This document shows, piece by piece, positions 36,105 through 44,880 of a stretch of DNA of 64,000 nt. Both the position numbers and the translations under genes were made by a program. Position 1 is the stretch's first letter, and each line of letters opens with the position of its first letter. Where the stretch lies: contig JAEXUD010000066.1 of assembly GCA_023453025.1 (NCBI GenBank), positions 62,001 through 126,000 of the forward strand, written 5' to 3'. Source of the stretch: Bacillota bacterium. Lineage in GTDB: Bacteria > Bacillota > Clostridia > Tissierellales > Sedimentibacteraceae. A model generated the notes under the pieces. It ran no database searches, had not been told where the DNA came from, and was given only the letters and a program-made list of their open reading frames with translations.

Positions 36105-37425
36105 GTTTAAATTTCTTGGAACATATAAAATAATAAGCAACGGTATTGATATAACACATAAATTTTCATTAAAGGACAAAGGATTGCTATGCTATATATT
36201 AGCAAACAATCAGGATATATTTAATAGAGAAAAACTTGCTAATATGTTTTGGGATAATTATAAAAGAGAATCTGCCTACAGTAATCTTCGCTACACAATA
36301 TGGCATTTGAGAAAAGTTTTTAAAGAGTATGAAAATGATATTGTAATTCATTCTCACGGAAAGAATGTTATCGAAATTGAAGAAAAAAATGTATGTATTG
36401 ACCTGAGAGAATGGCAAAGGCTGACTGAAACTTATAAATCGGGAAAAGATAATTCTCTGAATATATTGATGAAAATATCAAATACTTATGATGGAGATTT
36501 TTTAAAGGACTTCTATATTTATGATAATCTTGAATTCAATGATTGGGTATTCAATATGAAAGAAAGTCTTCAGAGATTTTATTTTGAAGTTCAAATGGAC
36601 CTGGCAAAGATATACTCGGATAATAATCAAATCAGAGAATCAATTAACCAATTAAACAAGCTTATCAAAATAGACCCGCTTAATGAATCTATCTATTACA
36701 CAATTATTAAGTATCAGTATAAATCAGGTAATAAGGTTGCTGCTGTCAATACATACAGAAACCTGAAGCTCTTGCTTAGAAAGGAATTAAACATTAGTCC
36801 CAGCGATAAAACACAAGAATTATATCATCACATTTTGAAAGATGAATTTAAAGAAGAGCTTAATGAAAACACATATACACCTGCAAAGAGTACTAAAGCT
36901 AATATAAATGAATCCCAAAAAAAGAAAATTACCTTTTTTGTGTCATCCGATTCTATTTGCTTAAAGGGATTTCACCAAGAAATTGCAAAGCAGGCCAGAA
37001 CAGACAAAGAATATTTTATTGATATTTGCCAAAGCCCCGGAAAAAGAATAAATTATGAAGGAATATTTGAAATTTTAGATGAGGTTCAAGAATATTTTGA
37101 CCATTATGATACTTCGAGAAAATTAGAATATGAGGATATTGTTTCGTCAATAAAGAGCTCCAATTATATTGATTATCATTTATTTAATAATGTAACACAA
37201 ATTCTTGATGCATATATGAAAACATATATAATAATCAGAATTTGGAACTTTCACTTCCTGGATTCCAAATCAACTGATTTCATATCGTTTTTATATAGAA
37301 ATATGAAATTAAATGAAATACACATTAAAATAATAGTTGATGAAAAATGGATGAGTGAAAGAATGAAATTTTTTATAGAATCTTTCTCTGAAGAAAATGG
37401 ATTTAACCGGCTTGAGACCGTATAA
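36097..37425 (+). CDS. SARP/BTAD-type transcriptional activator
   Basis: A 442-residue regulator. The N-terminal OmpR-like winged helix covers about 1-95 (FLGTYKI...FNREKLANMFWDN..ESAYSNLRYTIWHLRK). A bacterial transcriptional activation domain of TPR-like helices covers about 100-250 (DGDFLKDFYIYDNLEFNDWV; KIDPLNESIYYTIIKYQYKSGNKVAAVNTYRNL). The C-terminal 180 residues match no domain I know. ATG 36097 follows GGAGGATTAAGGT. It sits between the amidohydrolase and GMC genes and probably controls one or both, or the divergent rocB unit. Confidence 0.85.
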   Translation: MIEFKFLGTYKIISNGIDITHKFSLKDKGLLCYILANNQDIFNREKLANMFWDNYKRESAYSNLRYTIWHLRKVFKEYENDIVIHSHGKNVIEIEEKNVCIDLREWQRLTETYKSGKDNSLNILMKISNTYDGDFLKDFYIYDNLEFNDWVFNMKESLQRFYFEVQMDLAKIYSDNNQIRESINQLNKLIKIDPLNESIYYTIIKYQYKSGNKVAAVNTYRNLKLLLRKELNISPSDKTQELYHHILKDEFKEELNENTYTPAKSTKANINESQKKKITFFVSSDSICLKGFHQEIAKQARTDKEYFIDICQSPGKRINYEGIFEILDEVQEYFDHYDTSRKLEYEDIVSSIKSSNYIDYHLFNNVTQILDAYMKTYIIIRIWNFHFLDSKSTDFISFLYRNMKLNEIHIKIIVDEKWMSERMKFFIESFSEENGFNRLETV

Positions 37426-37514
37426 ATAAACGCAAAAAATGAAGATTATATTTATTATAGTAACCATACATTTTATATTTTCATAATATATGGATATATG
37501 AATGGAGGTATTAT

Positions 37515-39140
37515 ATGATAAATAATACAGATAGAATCGCCATGACTTATGATTACATAATAGTTGGAACCGGGCCGGCAGGATGTGTCTTGGCAAATGA
37601 GCTTTCTGAAGACGGGAAAAATTCGGTATTGCTGTTAGAAGCCGGCGAAAACAATGATAATGATATTTTAATCAGGGATCCGACGGCAAATTTAAATTTC
37701 TATAGGCCTCAATTTTTTTGGCAGGGAGAATCAGCTCCTCAGACTTATGCAAATGACGAAATATTTGTGTGGACCGGCGGAAGGCTTTCCGGCGGCGGTT
37801 CTTCTGTTAACGGCGGGCAATATGTAAGGCCAACTCAAAATGCGCTCATGGAATGGGAAAGGATAGCCGGTCCCATGTGGGGTCCGGCTGCCGCAATTAA
37901 TAATTTTACAAGAATTGAAAATTTCAACGGCAAAACAAATAATCCATATGCTCATGGCTATACAGGCAGATTAGATGTTCGACAAGCACCTGAATATGTT
38001 CCGGTTATGACAAACAAACTTGTTTCTGCAATAGAACGAGGAACAGGCTATGGGATAATATTGGATTATAATGACCCAAGTACACCTATCGGTCCATTTT
38101 TAAGGTGGCAGCTTACTCAAAAACCAAACAGAGAAAGAGAGAGTGCGTCAACAGCATTTTTATCGCCGGATGCTGTAAATAACATGGGCTTCGGAATAAA
38201 TGGAAGAAGGTTAATCATCTGTTATAAAACAACCGGACTTAGAATCATTTTTGATACAAATAAGTCTGCGGTGGGTATTGAATTTCTTAAAGAAGGGAAA
38301 TGCGGTCTTGCCCGTGCAAGAAAAAAAGTAATAATTTCGGCCGGGATAAACAGTACACAGCTTTTAATGTTATCCGGAATCGGACCTCATGATATGTTAA
38401 GCAAGCTGAATATTCCTGTAATTTTTGACAACCCCAATGTTGGTAAAAATTTAGTAAACCATTATGCAAATACAGCTGTTTTTAGTGTAAACCCCGGGGA
38501 TATTCAAGAAGTATTGCTTGAGCCTGCTGCCATATACAATGGCGGTGCATTTTTACCTTCACCAAATGAAAATACCAATAAACGAAGCATACAATTGATA
38601 GGCTCTTATTCAAACGGTTCATTAATTGTTATGATAATACCATTACTTCCAAAAAGCAGAGGCAGCATAATATTACAAAATAACGACCCTCTGAAAATAG
38701 TATTGGCAGATTACAACATGCTTGAAAACCCGCAGGATTTAAAGCTTATAAAATCTGTTTACAAAAATTATATCAGAAATATTGCCGGTGAGCTTTCAGC
38801 CATAGACCCTCAATACCAGCTTGTTTCTCCCAGTTTTGAAATAATTGACAATGATGAACTGTTAGAGCAATTTATCAGAGATGATATATTTATTACGTAT
38901 CATCAGCAAAGTTCGGTCAGAATGGCTTCTTACAGCATGGGAGGAGTTGTTGATTATATGGGAAGAGTTTATGGTGTAAATAACTTAATAGTTGCAGATT
39001 GCTCAATTATACCGAGCACTGTTGACGGAAATACACAGGCTGCCTCATATCTGATTGGATATACAATTGCAAAGCAGCTTATAGCAGAAGATCAACTGCA
39101 CCAAACACCGCAGCCATATCCATATTATACTTATTACTAG
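37515..39140 (+). CDS. GMC-family oxidoreductase
   Basis: A 541-residue FAD enzyme. The N-terminal dinucleotide motif GTGPAGCVLANELS begins at residue 18, with LLEAGE nearby; the second signature is ARKKVIISAGINSTQLLMLSGIGP. The C-terminal region has HQQSSVRM in place of the usual H-P-x-G-T-x-R-M, and VDGNTQAASYLIG with the second catalytic-position residue (Asn). Relatives oxidise alcohols (choline, glucose, aromatic alcohols). It has a strong ribosome site before ATG 37515, 89 bases after the BTAD regulator. GMC enzymes are unusual in anaerobic Firmicutes. Confidence 0.9.
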   Translation: MINNTDRIAMTYDYIIVGTGPAGCVLANELSEDGKNSVLLLEAGENNDNDILIRDPTANLNFYRPQFFWQGESAPQTYANDEIFVWTGGRLSGGGSSVNGGQYVRPTQNALMEWERIAGPMWGPAAAINNFTRIENFNGKTNNPYAHGYTGRLDVRQAPEYVPVMTNKLVSAIERGTGYGIILDYNDPSTPIGPFLRWQLTQKPNRERESASTAFLSPDAVNNMGFGINGRRLIICYKTTGLRIIFDTNKSAVGIEFLKEGKCGLARARKKVIISAGINSTQLLMLSGIGPHDMLSKLNIPVIFDNPNVGKNLVNHYANTAVFSVNPGDIQEVLLEPAAIYNGGAFLPSPNENTNKRSIQLIGSYSNGSLIVMIIPLLPKSRGSIILQNNDPLKIVLADYNMLENPQDLKLIKSVYKNYIRNIAGELSAIDPQYQLVSPSFEIIDNDELLEQFIRDDIFITYHQQSSVRMASYSMGGVVDYMGRVYGVNNLIVADCSIIPSTVDGNTQAASYLIGYTIAKQLIAEDQLHQTPQPYPYYTYY

Positions 39141-39225
39141 ACACTACAGGGGGACGCCAAAGGGACGTTTTATTTGCCATGCCATAGTGCTTTTTAACTA
39201 CTCCTACATAATCTTTTAATAATCG

Positions 39226-39927
39226 CTATTCTGCTAATTTATAAATTTCGAACTTTCTCTTACCGACGTTTTGTTTCTCTAAGCGTTTAAACCGTTTGGA
39301 ACTTATTTTCTGGTTTTTATTCATGCTGACAGCAACTACAGTTTCATCACTGCAAATCTTTGCTAAAGATTCCATCAAACATCTAAGCTGGTCTGTTCCT
39401 CCCTGCCAATTTACTAAATTGCCGTATGGAACATCCGTGATAATAATGTCTGGTTTAATATCCATTTGAAAGGGTTGTAAAGCATCTGCCTGAAATAACT
39501 GAACTTTAATTTCCTTTTGTATCATATTCAACAATTTTATTCCACTTAATTCTGCTTCTCTGTGAGACGTTTTATTAAACTGTTCATAGAGTAAATGAAT
39601 TTCATCTGTTCTTCGTTTAATTCCTTTTTCAGACAATAGTGAAAGGTTGAGTTTTGCCACCTCAAGCATCTTATAATCTATATCACTGGCAATTATTTTT
39701 GATATTGATTGTTGATTAAGTAAGCCTAATACCGTTACAGTATATCCTCCCCCACAACAGCAGTCATACAGGCATATATCCTTCTTTTTATCTGAATATT
39801 CCAAGCATCTACCGTATATTTCATTTGCAAGCCTGACAGGAAAATTAGGCACTCCATTAACATGATATAAAACTCTTCCACTTGCAAAGTTTTCATAATT
39901 ACAGTTTTCTGCATACTTATATTCCAT
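39226..39927 (-). CDS. AviRa-like rRNA methyltransferase
   Basis: A 233-residue SAM-dependent methyltransferase. SGRVLYH..GVPNFPVRLANEIYGRCL precedes a modified SAM motif I (DCCCGGGYTVTVLGLLN), and IITDVPYG is the target-binding motif IV. This order fits AviRa, the 23S rRNA guanine methyltransferase of avilamycin resistance (established for Streptomyces). Here it stands alone, so it may be housekeeping or resistance. Another RNA methyltransferase is the alternative. It is convergent with the GMC gene. Confidence 0.65.
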   Translation of the reverse strand: MEYKYAENCNYENFASGRVLYHVNGVPNFPVRLANEIYGRCLEYSDKKKDICLYDCCCGGGYTVTVLGLLNQQSISKIIASDIDYKMLEVAKLNLSLLSEKGIKRRTDEIHLLYEQFNKTSHREAELSGIKLLNMIQKEIKVQLFQADALQPFQMDIKPDIIITDVPYGNLVNWQGGTDQLRCLMESLAKICSDETVVAVSMNKNQKISSKRFKRLEKQNVGKRKFEIYKLAE

Positions 39928-40114
39928 ATCTATTCACTTCCTATTATGTGTGTATATTATTTTAATTCAATTTTATTCATAGTTCAATAAATAAAGTAAA
40001 TTACCGGTGTGAAATTTGAATTCAGACTTCAAATATTCAATTTTACTAAAGTATTATGATGTGTTATTATAGCTTATATAAAAATTTTACTATTTAAGAC
40101 TAAGGAGGAATATC

Positions 40115-41050
40115 ATGACAATTATGAACTTCAAAACTATATGCAGTCTGGGAACGGGGACTATGGGCTCTGGTATTGCTGTTGTATTTGCGATGGCAGG
40201 GTATGATGTACATATGTTTGGACGGTCAGAGGAAAGTATTAAAAAAGGCTTTGACAGCATAGAAAGCATCCTAAAAACTTATGCGGAATATGGCTTGATC
40301 AGCCTTGGACAGATTCCTGAAATAACTGATAAAATAAAGGGGTTAACTGCACTTGATGAAGCAGCTGAAGGGGCTGATTTTGTTATTGAAGCTGTTTCTG
40401 AGGATTTAGATATAAAGCAAAATATTTTTAGTGCCCTTGATACGCTCTGTCAACCACATACTATTTTTGCAACTAGTACTTCTGGAATCAGTCCATCACT
40501 TATTGCTGAAGCAATTGACAGAAAGGATCGTTTTATTGCTGCTCACTTTCTGAATCCTCCTCATTTGATGTCTTTAGTAGAAGTGATACCCGGGAAATTC
40601 ACTTCTTCCGATACTATAGATTTAACTTTAAAATTATTAGAAAAACTGGGAAAGACCCCTGTGCTTTTATCAAAAGATACGCCGGGCTTTATTGTTAACC
40701 GGCTCCAAATGGCATTAATGCGCGAAGCATTATCAATGATTGAACAAGGAGCCGCATCTGTAGAATCTATTGATACAACGATAAAACATTTAAGCCGTCG
40801 CTTTTCAGCTACCGGTCTGTTAGAAGGAGCTGATCTTGGTGGTTTGGATGTATTTTATAACATTGCTGATTACTTGATGGAAGATTTGTGCAATAGTACT
40901 GGTATTCCTGCAAGCCTCGTCAAGGCAAAAGAAACAGGAAATTTAGGTGCCAAAACAGGGCAGGGATTTTATAATTGGACTGATGCAAATAAGATAAATG
41001 AAATTAAGAAATTACGTGATGACATCTTATTTTCTTGGCTCAAAAAATAA
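40115..41050 (+). CDS. 3-hydroxyacyl-CoA dehydrogenase family protein
   Basis: A 311-residue NAD-dependent dehydrogenase. Rossmann motif GTGTMGSG at residues 13-20, FVIEAVSEDLDIKQ, the ATSTSGISPS and AAHFLNPPH segments (catalytic His) and LSKDTPGFIVNRLQ of the C-terminal domain are visible. ATSTSG differs from the usual ATNTS, so substrates other than acetoacetyl-CoA are possible. ATG 40115 follows AAGGAGG. It is a single gene with its own terminator at 41120. Confidence 0.88.
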   Translation: MTIMNFKTICSLGTGTMGSGIAVVFAMAGYDVHMFGRSEESIKKGFDSIESILKTYAEYGLISLGQIPEITDKIKGLTALDEAAEGADFVIEAVSEDLDIKQNIFSALDTLCQPHTIFATSTSGISPSLIAEAIDRKDRFIAAHFLNPPHLMSLVEVIPGKFTSSDTIDLTLKLLEKLGKTPVLLSKDTPGFIVNRLQMALMREALSMIEQGAASVESIDTTIKHLSRRFSATGLLEGADLGGLDVFYNIADYLMEDLCNSTGIPASLVKAKETGNLGAKTGQGFYNWTDANKINEIKKLRDDILFSWLKK

Positions 41051-41119
41051 TTAACTCTTTTAAATCGGAATGTGAATTAAGTCATATCCCTATTGGCTTA
41101 GAAAAATTATGGAGCAGGC

Positions 41120-41142
41120 AAAGGGGTCGAATCGACCCCTTT
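41120..41142 (+). terminator. Terminator after the hydroxyacyl-CoA dehydrogenase gene
   Basis: Perfect 10-base arms (41120-41129 and 41133-41142) around AAT, followed by AAATTTT. Confidence 0.6.
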
Positions 41143-41576
41143 AAATTTTCATTGCGCATCCTTTATGTCTTCCAAATCTAAAAAGTAAAATTCCCTTTAT
41201 GCATCGTGGATATCTTGAAATGCAACTGAATTTTATTAACAATCAATTGTTAGGGGAAATGCAGTAGCAAAAGTATAACTGCTGCATAGTATATTAAAGA
41301 CAAGCTGCAGCATTGTAATTGGGGATTAAATATATGCATATTTATCCAATCAGCAAGCAATCAAAGTTACACGAAAGGTAACTTTTCGCACGTGTGGAAC
41401 CATGAAGAAATTTTTTCAGACAAGCAAACTATGTTTTTCGTTGAAAATTACGCATTGTCCATTTTAATCCCATTTTGTATATTTCAAGCTATATTTGTAT
41501 GAATATAAATGATATGTTGTACTCTGGTATAAAGCTTTACTCTCATCCAATACTTTAAACAACCGTCTTCATCTTA
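41143..41576. other. Gene-free stretch
   Basis: I see no coding sequence. One 8-base hairpin (AAAGTTAC...GTAACTTT) lies at about 41363-41385. Nothing else is identifiable. Confidence 0.5.
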
Positions 41577-42308
41577 TTACCCCAAATCTACAACCCAGGC
41601 ATAAGGAACATAATCATCCACAATTTTTCGCGACAGGTTGAGCCAGCCTTTGCATTCATCCAGTATAATTGAATCACCTGTTACAATTCTTTCCATATCG
41701 GATAATACAACATCAACATTCGGAATAAGCTCAACTTCAACCGGTAAATTCCATAATTCCGAATACTCCAGTATTTTGCTCTTTAATCTGCCTGAGTTGG
41801 AAACAGGGGAGTCCAAATAAAACTTAACCATAGGAACTTTTAATTCGTTTAATATTTTTCCTACTAGTCTTAATGCAATATCTGTCTTGTCAATTAATTT
41901 ATATGTACCGCGAAGCCCTGCCAGATCTCTTAAAACTCCGTCTTTTCCAAGCAATATAGGACTTCCTGACAGAGCAACCTCCAAGGTAATAATTAAATTA
42001 AATCCATCAATATACAAACATCCTTCCTTGGCACATTCGAAAGAAAGCAGGGAAGATTTTCGTTTTTCATATTCGGCTGTTGATGATGTTGTCCTTTGCA
42101 AGGCTGTTCTTGCTCTTGCCGAGAGCTGGTGGTGATTGCCCACCAGCTCAATGATTGGCTTTATTTTATAGCCTCGGTCTAAAAGCCACTGTACCTCTTC
42201 CTGAGCAACCTTAAGCCTTGCAATATTTTCCTCGGAAAAATTCTTGATATCTTCCGGATTAAATCCTCTTTTTACTATTTTAGAAGACAAAGCAATACCT
42301 GCTTTCAC
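41577..42308 (-). CDS. DUF434 family protein
   Basis: A 243-residue protein of unknown role. The family features are RGFNPEDIKNFSEE, LLDRGYKIKPIIELVGNHHQLSARARTALQR, the LYIDGFNLIITLEVALSG core, DGVLRDLAG and FYLDSPVSNSGRLK. The DGFN and D-x-PVS acidic residues recall PIN-like nucleases, but no activity is established. It is a single gene, and I see no clear promoter. Confidence 0.75.
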   Translation of the reverse strand: MKAGIALSSKIVKRGFNPEDIKNFSEENIARLKVAQEEVQWLLDRGYKIKPIIELVGNHHQLSARARTALQRTTSSTAEYEKRKSSLLSFECAKEGCLYIDGFNLIITLEVALSGSPILLGKDGVLRDLAGLRGTYKLIDKTDIALRLVGKILNELKVPMVKFYLDSPVSNSGRLKSKILEYSELWNLPVEVELIPNVDVVLSDMERIVTGDSIILDECKGWLNLSRKIVDDYVPYAWVVDLG

Positions 42309-42499
42309 TAATAAATTGATTTTCTGTTTTAATCTGCTGATTTGAGAAAATAAATATTTATATCATTCCTATTCTATCCATAATTCAATAAATATTTTTA
42401 TACACTTTATTTATAGTTTTTATTTATTGGCAGACAAAACGTCCCCTTGCCACGCCCTTGCCATGTCCCCTGGCCATGCAAGCTATAAAGCAATTTACT

Positions 42500-43534
42500 T
42501 TAAAATTTCTTTGACAGGATTCTGCCATCAATTTGTTGCAAGTTAGCACAACCTGTCAGTATCATAGATGCATAAAGCTCTTCAGTATATTTATTTATTA
42601 AAAATTCTACTCCTTCAGCATTGCCGCCATAGCCGGCCACTATTAACGGTCGTCCGATCAGGACACCATCTGCTCCCAAAGCCAGCATTTTAAGTACATC
42701 TGTACCTGAACGAATCCCGCCGTCAACCAATATAGTAACTCTGCCCTTTAATTCTTTTGCTATATCTGGCAAGACATCTGCAGTACCGCAAGTATGGTCG
42801 AGAACACGCCCTCCATGATTTGAGACAACAATGCAATCTGCGCCGGCTTCAGCACACTTTACGGCATCCTGAACAGTCATTATCCCTTTAACAATAAACG
42901 GTAGTTTGGTAGACTGTGATAGTTCCATAAGTTGTCTCACAGTTTTAGGTCCAACGGGTTGTCCTTTAAGTTTCATTGTAATTAAACCTGCGCCGTCTAC
43001 ATCCAGCCCTACGGCAACCGCTCCATTTTGCTGCGCTTTATCAAATGCTTCCAATATGCCGTCATGATTAAGGCGCGGTTTAATTATAACTACTCCGCGA
43101 CCGCTTCTGTTCATTGCCTGAAGCCATTGAGAATACATTTCTTCATCCACAGGGTCACCAGCCCAGGCTAAACTTCCGGCAGAATGGCTCCCTGACATGA
43201 TTGCTTCAGCAGCTTCATTTTCTGATAATCCGCCACCTGTGTTTATTTGATAATTAACCATTGGTGCGGCCATAATTGGAGTTTTTAAATGTTGACCAAA
43301 AATTGATATTGTAGTATCCGGGGATATTGCTCCATGTATGGCTGACAAATTTAATTTTACAGCTGATAAAGCCCTTACATTCTCCATAAATGATGATCCT
43401 GTTCCTGTTCCGCCAACACCGGGAACTTCACCTGCACAAGCACGTCCGTCACATACAGGGCATACTCTGCAGTATCCATTTAACTTCTTTTTTGCATTTG
43501 ATTTTAATGTTTGTAAATTTAGAGCTTCTTTCAT
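42500..43534 (-). CDS. FMN-dependent alpha-hydroxy-acid dehydrogenase
   Basis: A 344-residue TIM-barrel flavoenzyme of the lactate/glycolate oxidase type, with a Cys-rich start (GYCRVCPVCDGRACAGE) found in anaerobe homologues. FMN-site features are PIMAAPM, IVVSNHGGRVLDH (active His-Gly-Gly-Arg), ILVDGGIRSGTDVLKMLALGADGVLIGRP. The start is uncertain: ATG 43534 has AAAGGG 12 bases upstream, while ATG 43555 adds seven residues without a ribosome site. A perfect palindrome just upstream matches a site near the adjacent XRE-cupin gene. Confidence 0.88.
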   Translation of the reverse strand: MKEALNLQTLKSNAKKKLNGYCRVCPVCDGRACAGEVPGVGGTGTGSSFMENVRALSAVKLNLSAIHGAISPDTTISIFGQHLKTPIMAAPMVNYQINTGGGLSENEAAEAIMSGSHSAGSLAWAGDPVDEEMYSQWLQAMNRSGRGVVIIKPRLNHDGILEAFDKAQQNGAVAVGLDVDGAGLITMKLKGQPVGPKTVRQLMELSQSTKLPFIVKGIMTVQDAVKCAEAGADCIVVSNHGGRVLDHTCGTADVLPDIAKELKGRVTILVDGGIRSGTDVLKMLALGADGVLIGRPLIVAGYGGNAEGVEFLINKYTEELYASMILTGCANLQQIDGRILSKKF

Positions 43535-43569
43535 TCTATACCAGCACCCTTTCATATTTTATTCAGTTT

Positions 43570-43587
43570 CGTATACTATAGTATACG
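43570..43587. promoter_or_regulatory. 18-bp palindromic operator, FMN-dehydrogenase copy
   Basis: CGTATACTATAGTATACG is perfectly self-complementary. It lies 35-55 bases upstream of the dehydrogenase start. Confidence 0.75.
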
Positions 43588-43722
43588 ATATGAGTATAAC
43601 ATTTCACTCCAAAAATAGCAAGACCTATTTTTTGTTGAAGTATATAAAATCACACCAAGCAGTGGCATGCCATCTGACTACAGATGATATTAAATATTTC
43701 CTTTAAAAATGATGTCTCGATT

Positions 43723-44271
43723 TTACGCCCCATGAGAATCTATTATAAGGTAATAGTGGCATTCTGTATCTCCTATATTTTCAAATTGATGCTTATTATT
43801 TGCTTGAAAAAAAATAGAATCTCCGGCTTCTAAATAAAACTTTTGATCTCCAATAAGCGCTAATAACTTACCTTTACTTATTGTTATATATTCTTTTACA
43901 CCATTCCTGTGAGCAGGAAAATCAGGTGATTTTGCTCCTTTAGGAATAATATTCTTAATAAATTCAATTCCTTCTGTTTCCAATTGGGGTGAAATCAAAA
44001 TCCTTTGAAAACCTGTCAGCTCATCTTGATAGGTAATTCTTTCATCTTTTTTTATAATAACAATTTCTTGATTCTTTGGTTCGTCAAGTAATGAAGATAA
44101 AGTAGTACCAAGAGCCTCAGCAATTTGAGCAGCTACTTGCAATGTTGGGTTTTTTTCTTCGCGTTCAATCTTTGAAATCATTGACTTACTTACTCCGCTT
44201 AAATCTGATAGTTTTTGTAAAGAAATCTCTTTTTTATTTCTTATCTCTTTGATTTTCGTAGAAAAATTCAT
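43723..44271 (-). CDS. XRE-family regulator with cupin domain
   Basis: A 182-residue regulator: helix-turn-helix at about residues 5-60 (EISLQKLSDLSGVSKSMISKIEREEKNP) and a small-molecule-binding cupin at about 105-178 (HRNGVKEYITISKGKLLALIG...). ATG 44271 follows AAAGGAG; 19 more open codons upstream overlap the operator-like site. Because related palindromes sit before it and before the FMN-dehydrogenase gene, it is the likely regulator of both (inference). Confidence 0.9.
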   Translation of the reverse strand: MNFSTKIKEIRNKKEISLQKLSDLSGVSKSMISKIEREEKNPTLQVAAQIAEALGTTLSSLLDEPKNQEIVIIKKDERITYQDELTGFQRILISPQLETEGIEFIKNIIPKGAKSPDFPAHRNGVKEYITISKGKLLALIGDQKFYLEAGDSIFFQANNKHQFENIGDTECHYYLIIDSHGA

Positions 44272-44292
44272 ATTTTCTCCTTTTCTATACAT

Positions 44293-44310
44293 ACGCACTA
44301 TAGTATACGT
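44293..44310. promoter_or_regulatory. Operator-like site before the XRE-cupin gene
   Basis: ACGCACTATAGTATACGT shares 13 contiguous bases (ACTATAGTATACG) with the perfect palindrome at 43570-43587. Its left half is degenerate. Confidence 0.6.
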
Positions 44311-44439
44311 TATTTTTTCAAGCATCATTTATTTACACAAAATATATACTATAATATATAATATATATTCGGATATATCAATCTTTTTTAGGAAGTAATT
44401 TATAATTTTGTTATGCTATATACTATAAGTTATCATTAT

Positions 44440-44880
44440 TCACTCATCACACAAATGTATCTCCATAGCTTCAAATATATCTCCATTTATACTGATTATT
44501 TCATCAATGGCAATCACTGTGCCATCATTCATTACAACAACTCGTTCATATTCATCTATCTTTTTAACCGAACTTATAGCAGTAACATATTCACCACCGT
44601 TCTTTCTTACATCCGGTTTAAAATATGTTATTGAAATTTCAGGCTGTTCTTTAATACTATCTGATACAATTTGCATCCTATGACTCAATTCATCTTTTAT
44701 GCTTTCATCCAATTCTACTCTTTCATCAGTCAGTCTTGCGGTTTCTTTAACGGCAGCACCATGACCTGTCAGAGCTGCGAAAGGTGAAAACTGAGCTGCA
44801 CGTTCGATTGCTGACATATGCGGATGTGTCGCAGAGACATGGTGTGGAAGATTAATAATGTCATCATATTTTTCTGTCAT
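44440..44880 (-). CDS. YolD-like protein
   Basis: A 146-residue YolD-family protein. Typical are YDDIINLPHHVSATHPHMSAIERAAQFSPFAALTGH and the C-terminal VVMNDGTVIAIDEIISI beta part. YolD proteins are encoded with UvrX/YqjW-type Y-family polymerases, which they are thought to modulate in DNA-damage tolerance. The start overlaps the polymerase gene's stop by 4 bases. Confidence 0.9.
   Translation of the reverse strand: MTEKYDDIINLPHHVSATHPHMSAIERAAQFSPFAALTGHGAAVKETARLTDERVELDESIKDELSHRMQIVSDSIKEQPEISITYFKPDVRKNGGEYVTAISSVKKIDEYERVVVMNDGTVIAIDEIISINGDIFEAMEIHLCDE

Noticed and set aside
41363..41385. AAAGTTAC...GTAACTTT hairpin as transposon end or terminator
   Set aside because: No T-run, no target duplication and no transposase nearby, so nothing supports a function.
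44339..44375. TATACTATAATATATA-rich stretch as a third XRE operator
   Set aside because: Only simple A+T alternation; it lacks the GTATAC arms of the two better sites.
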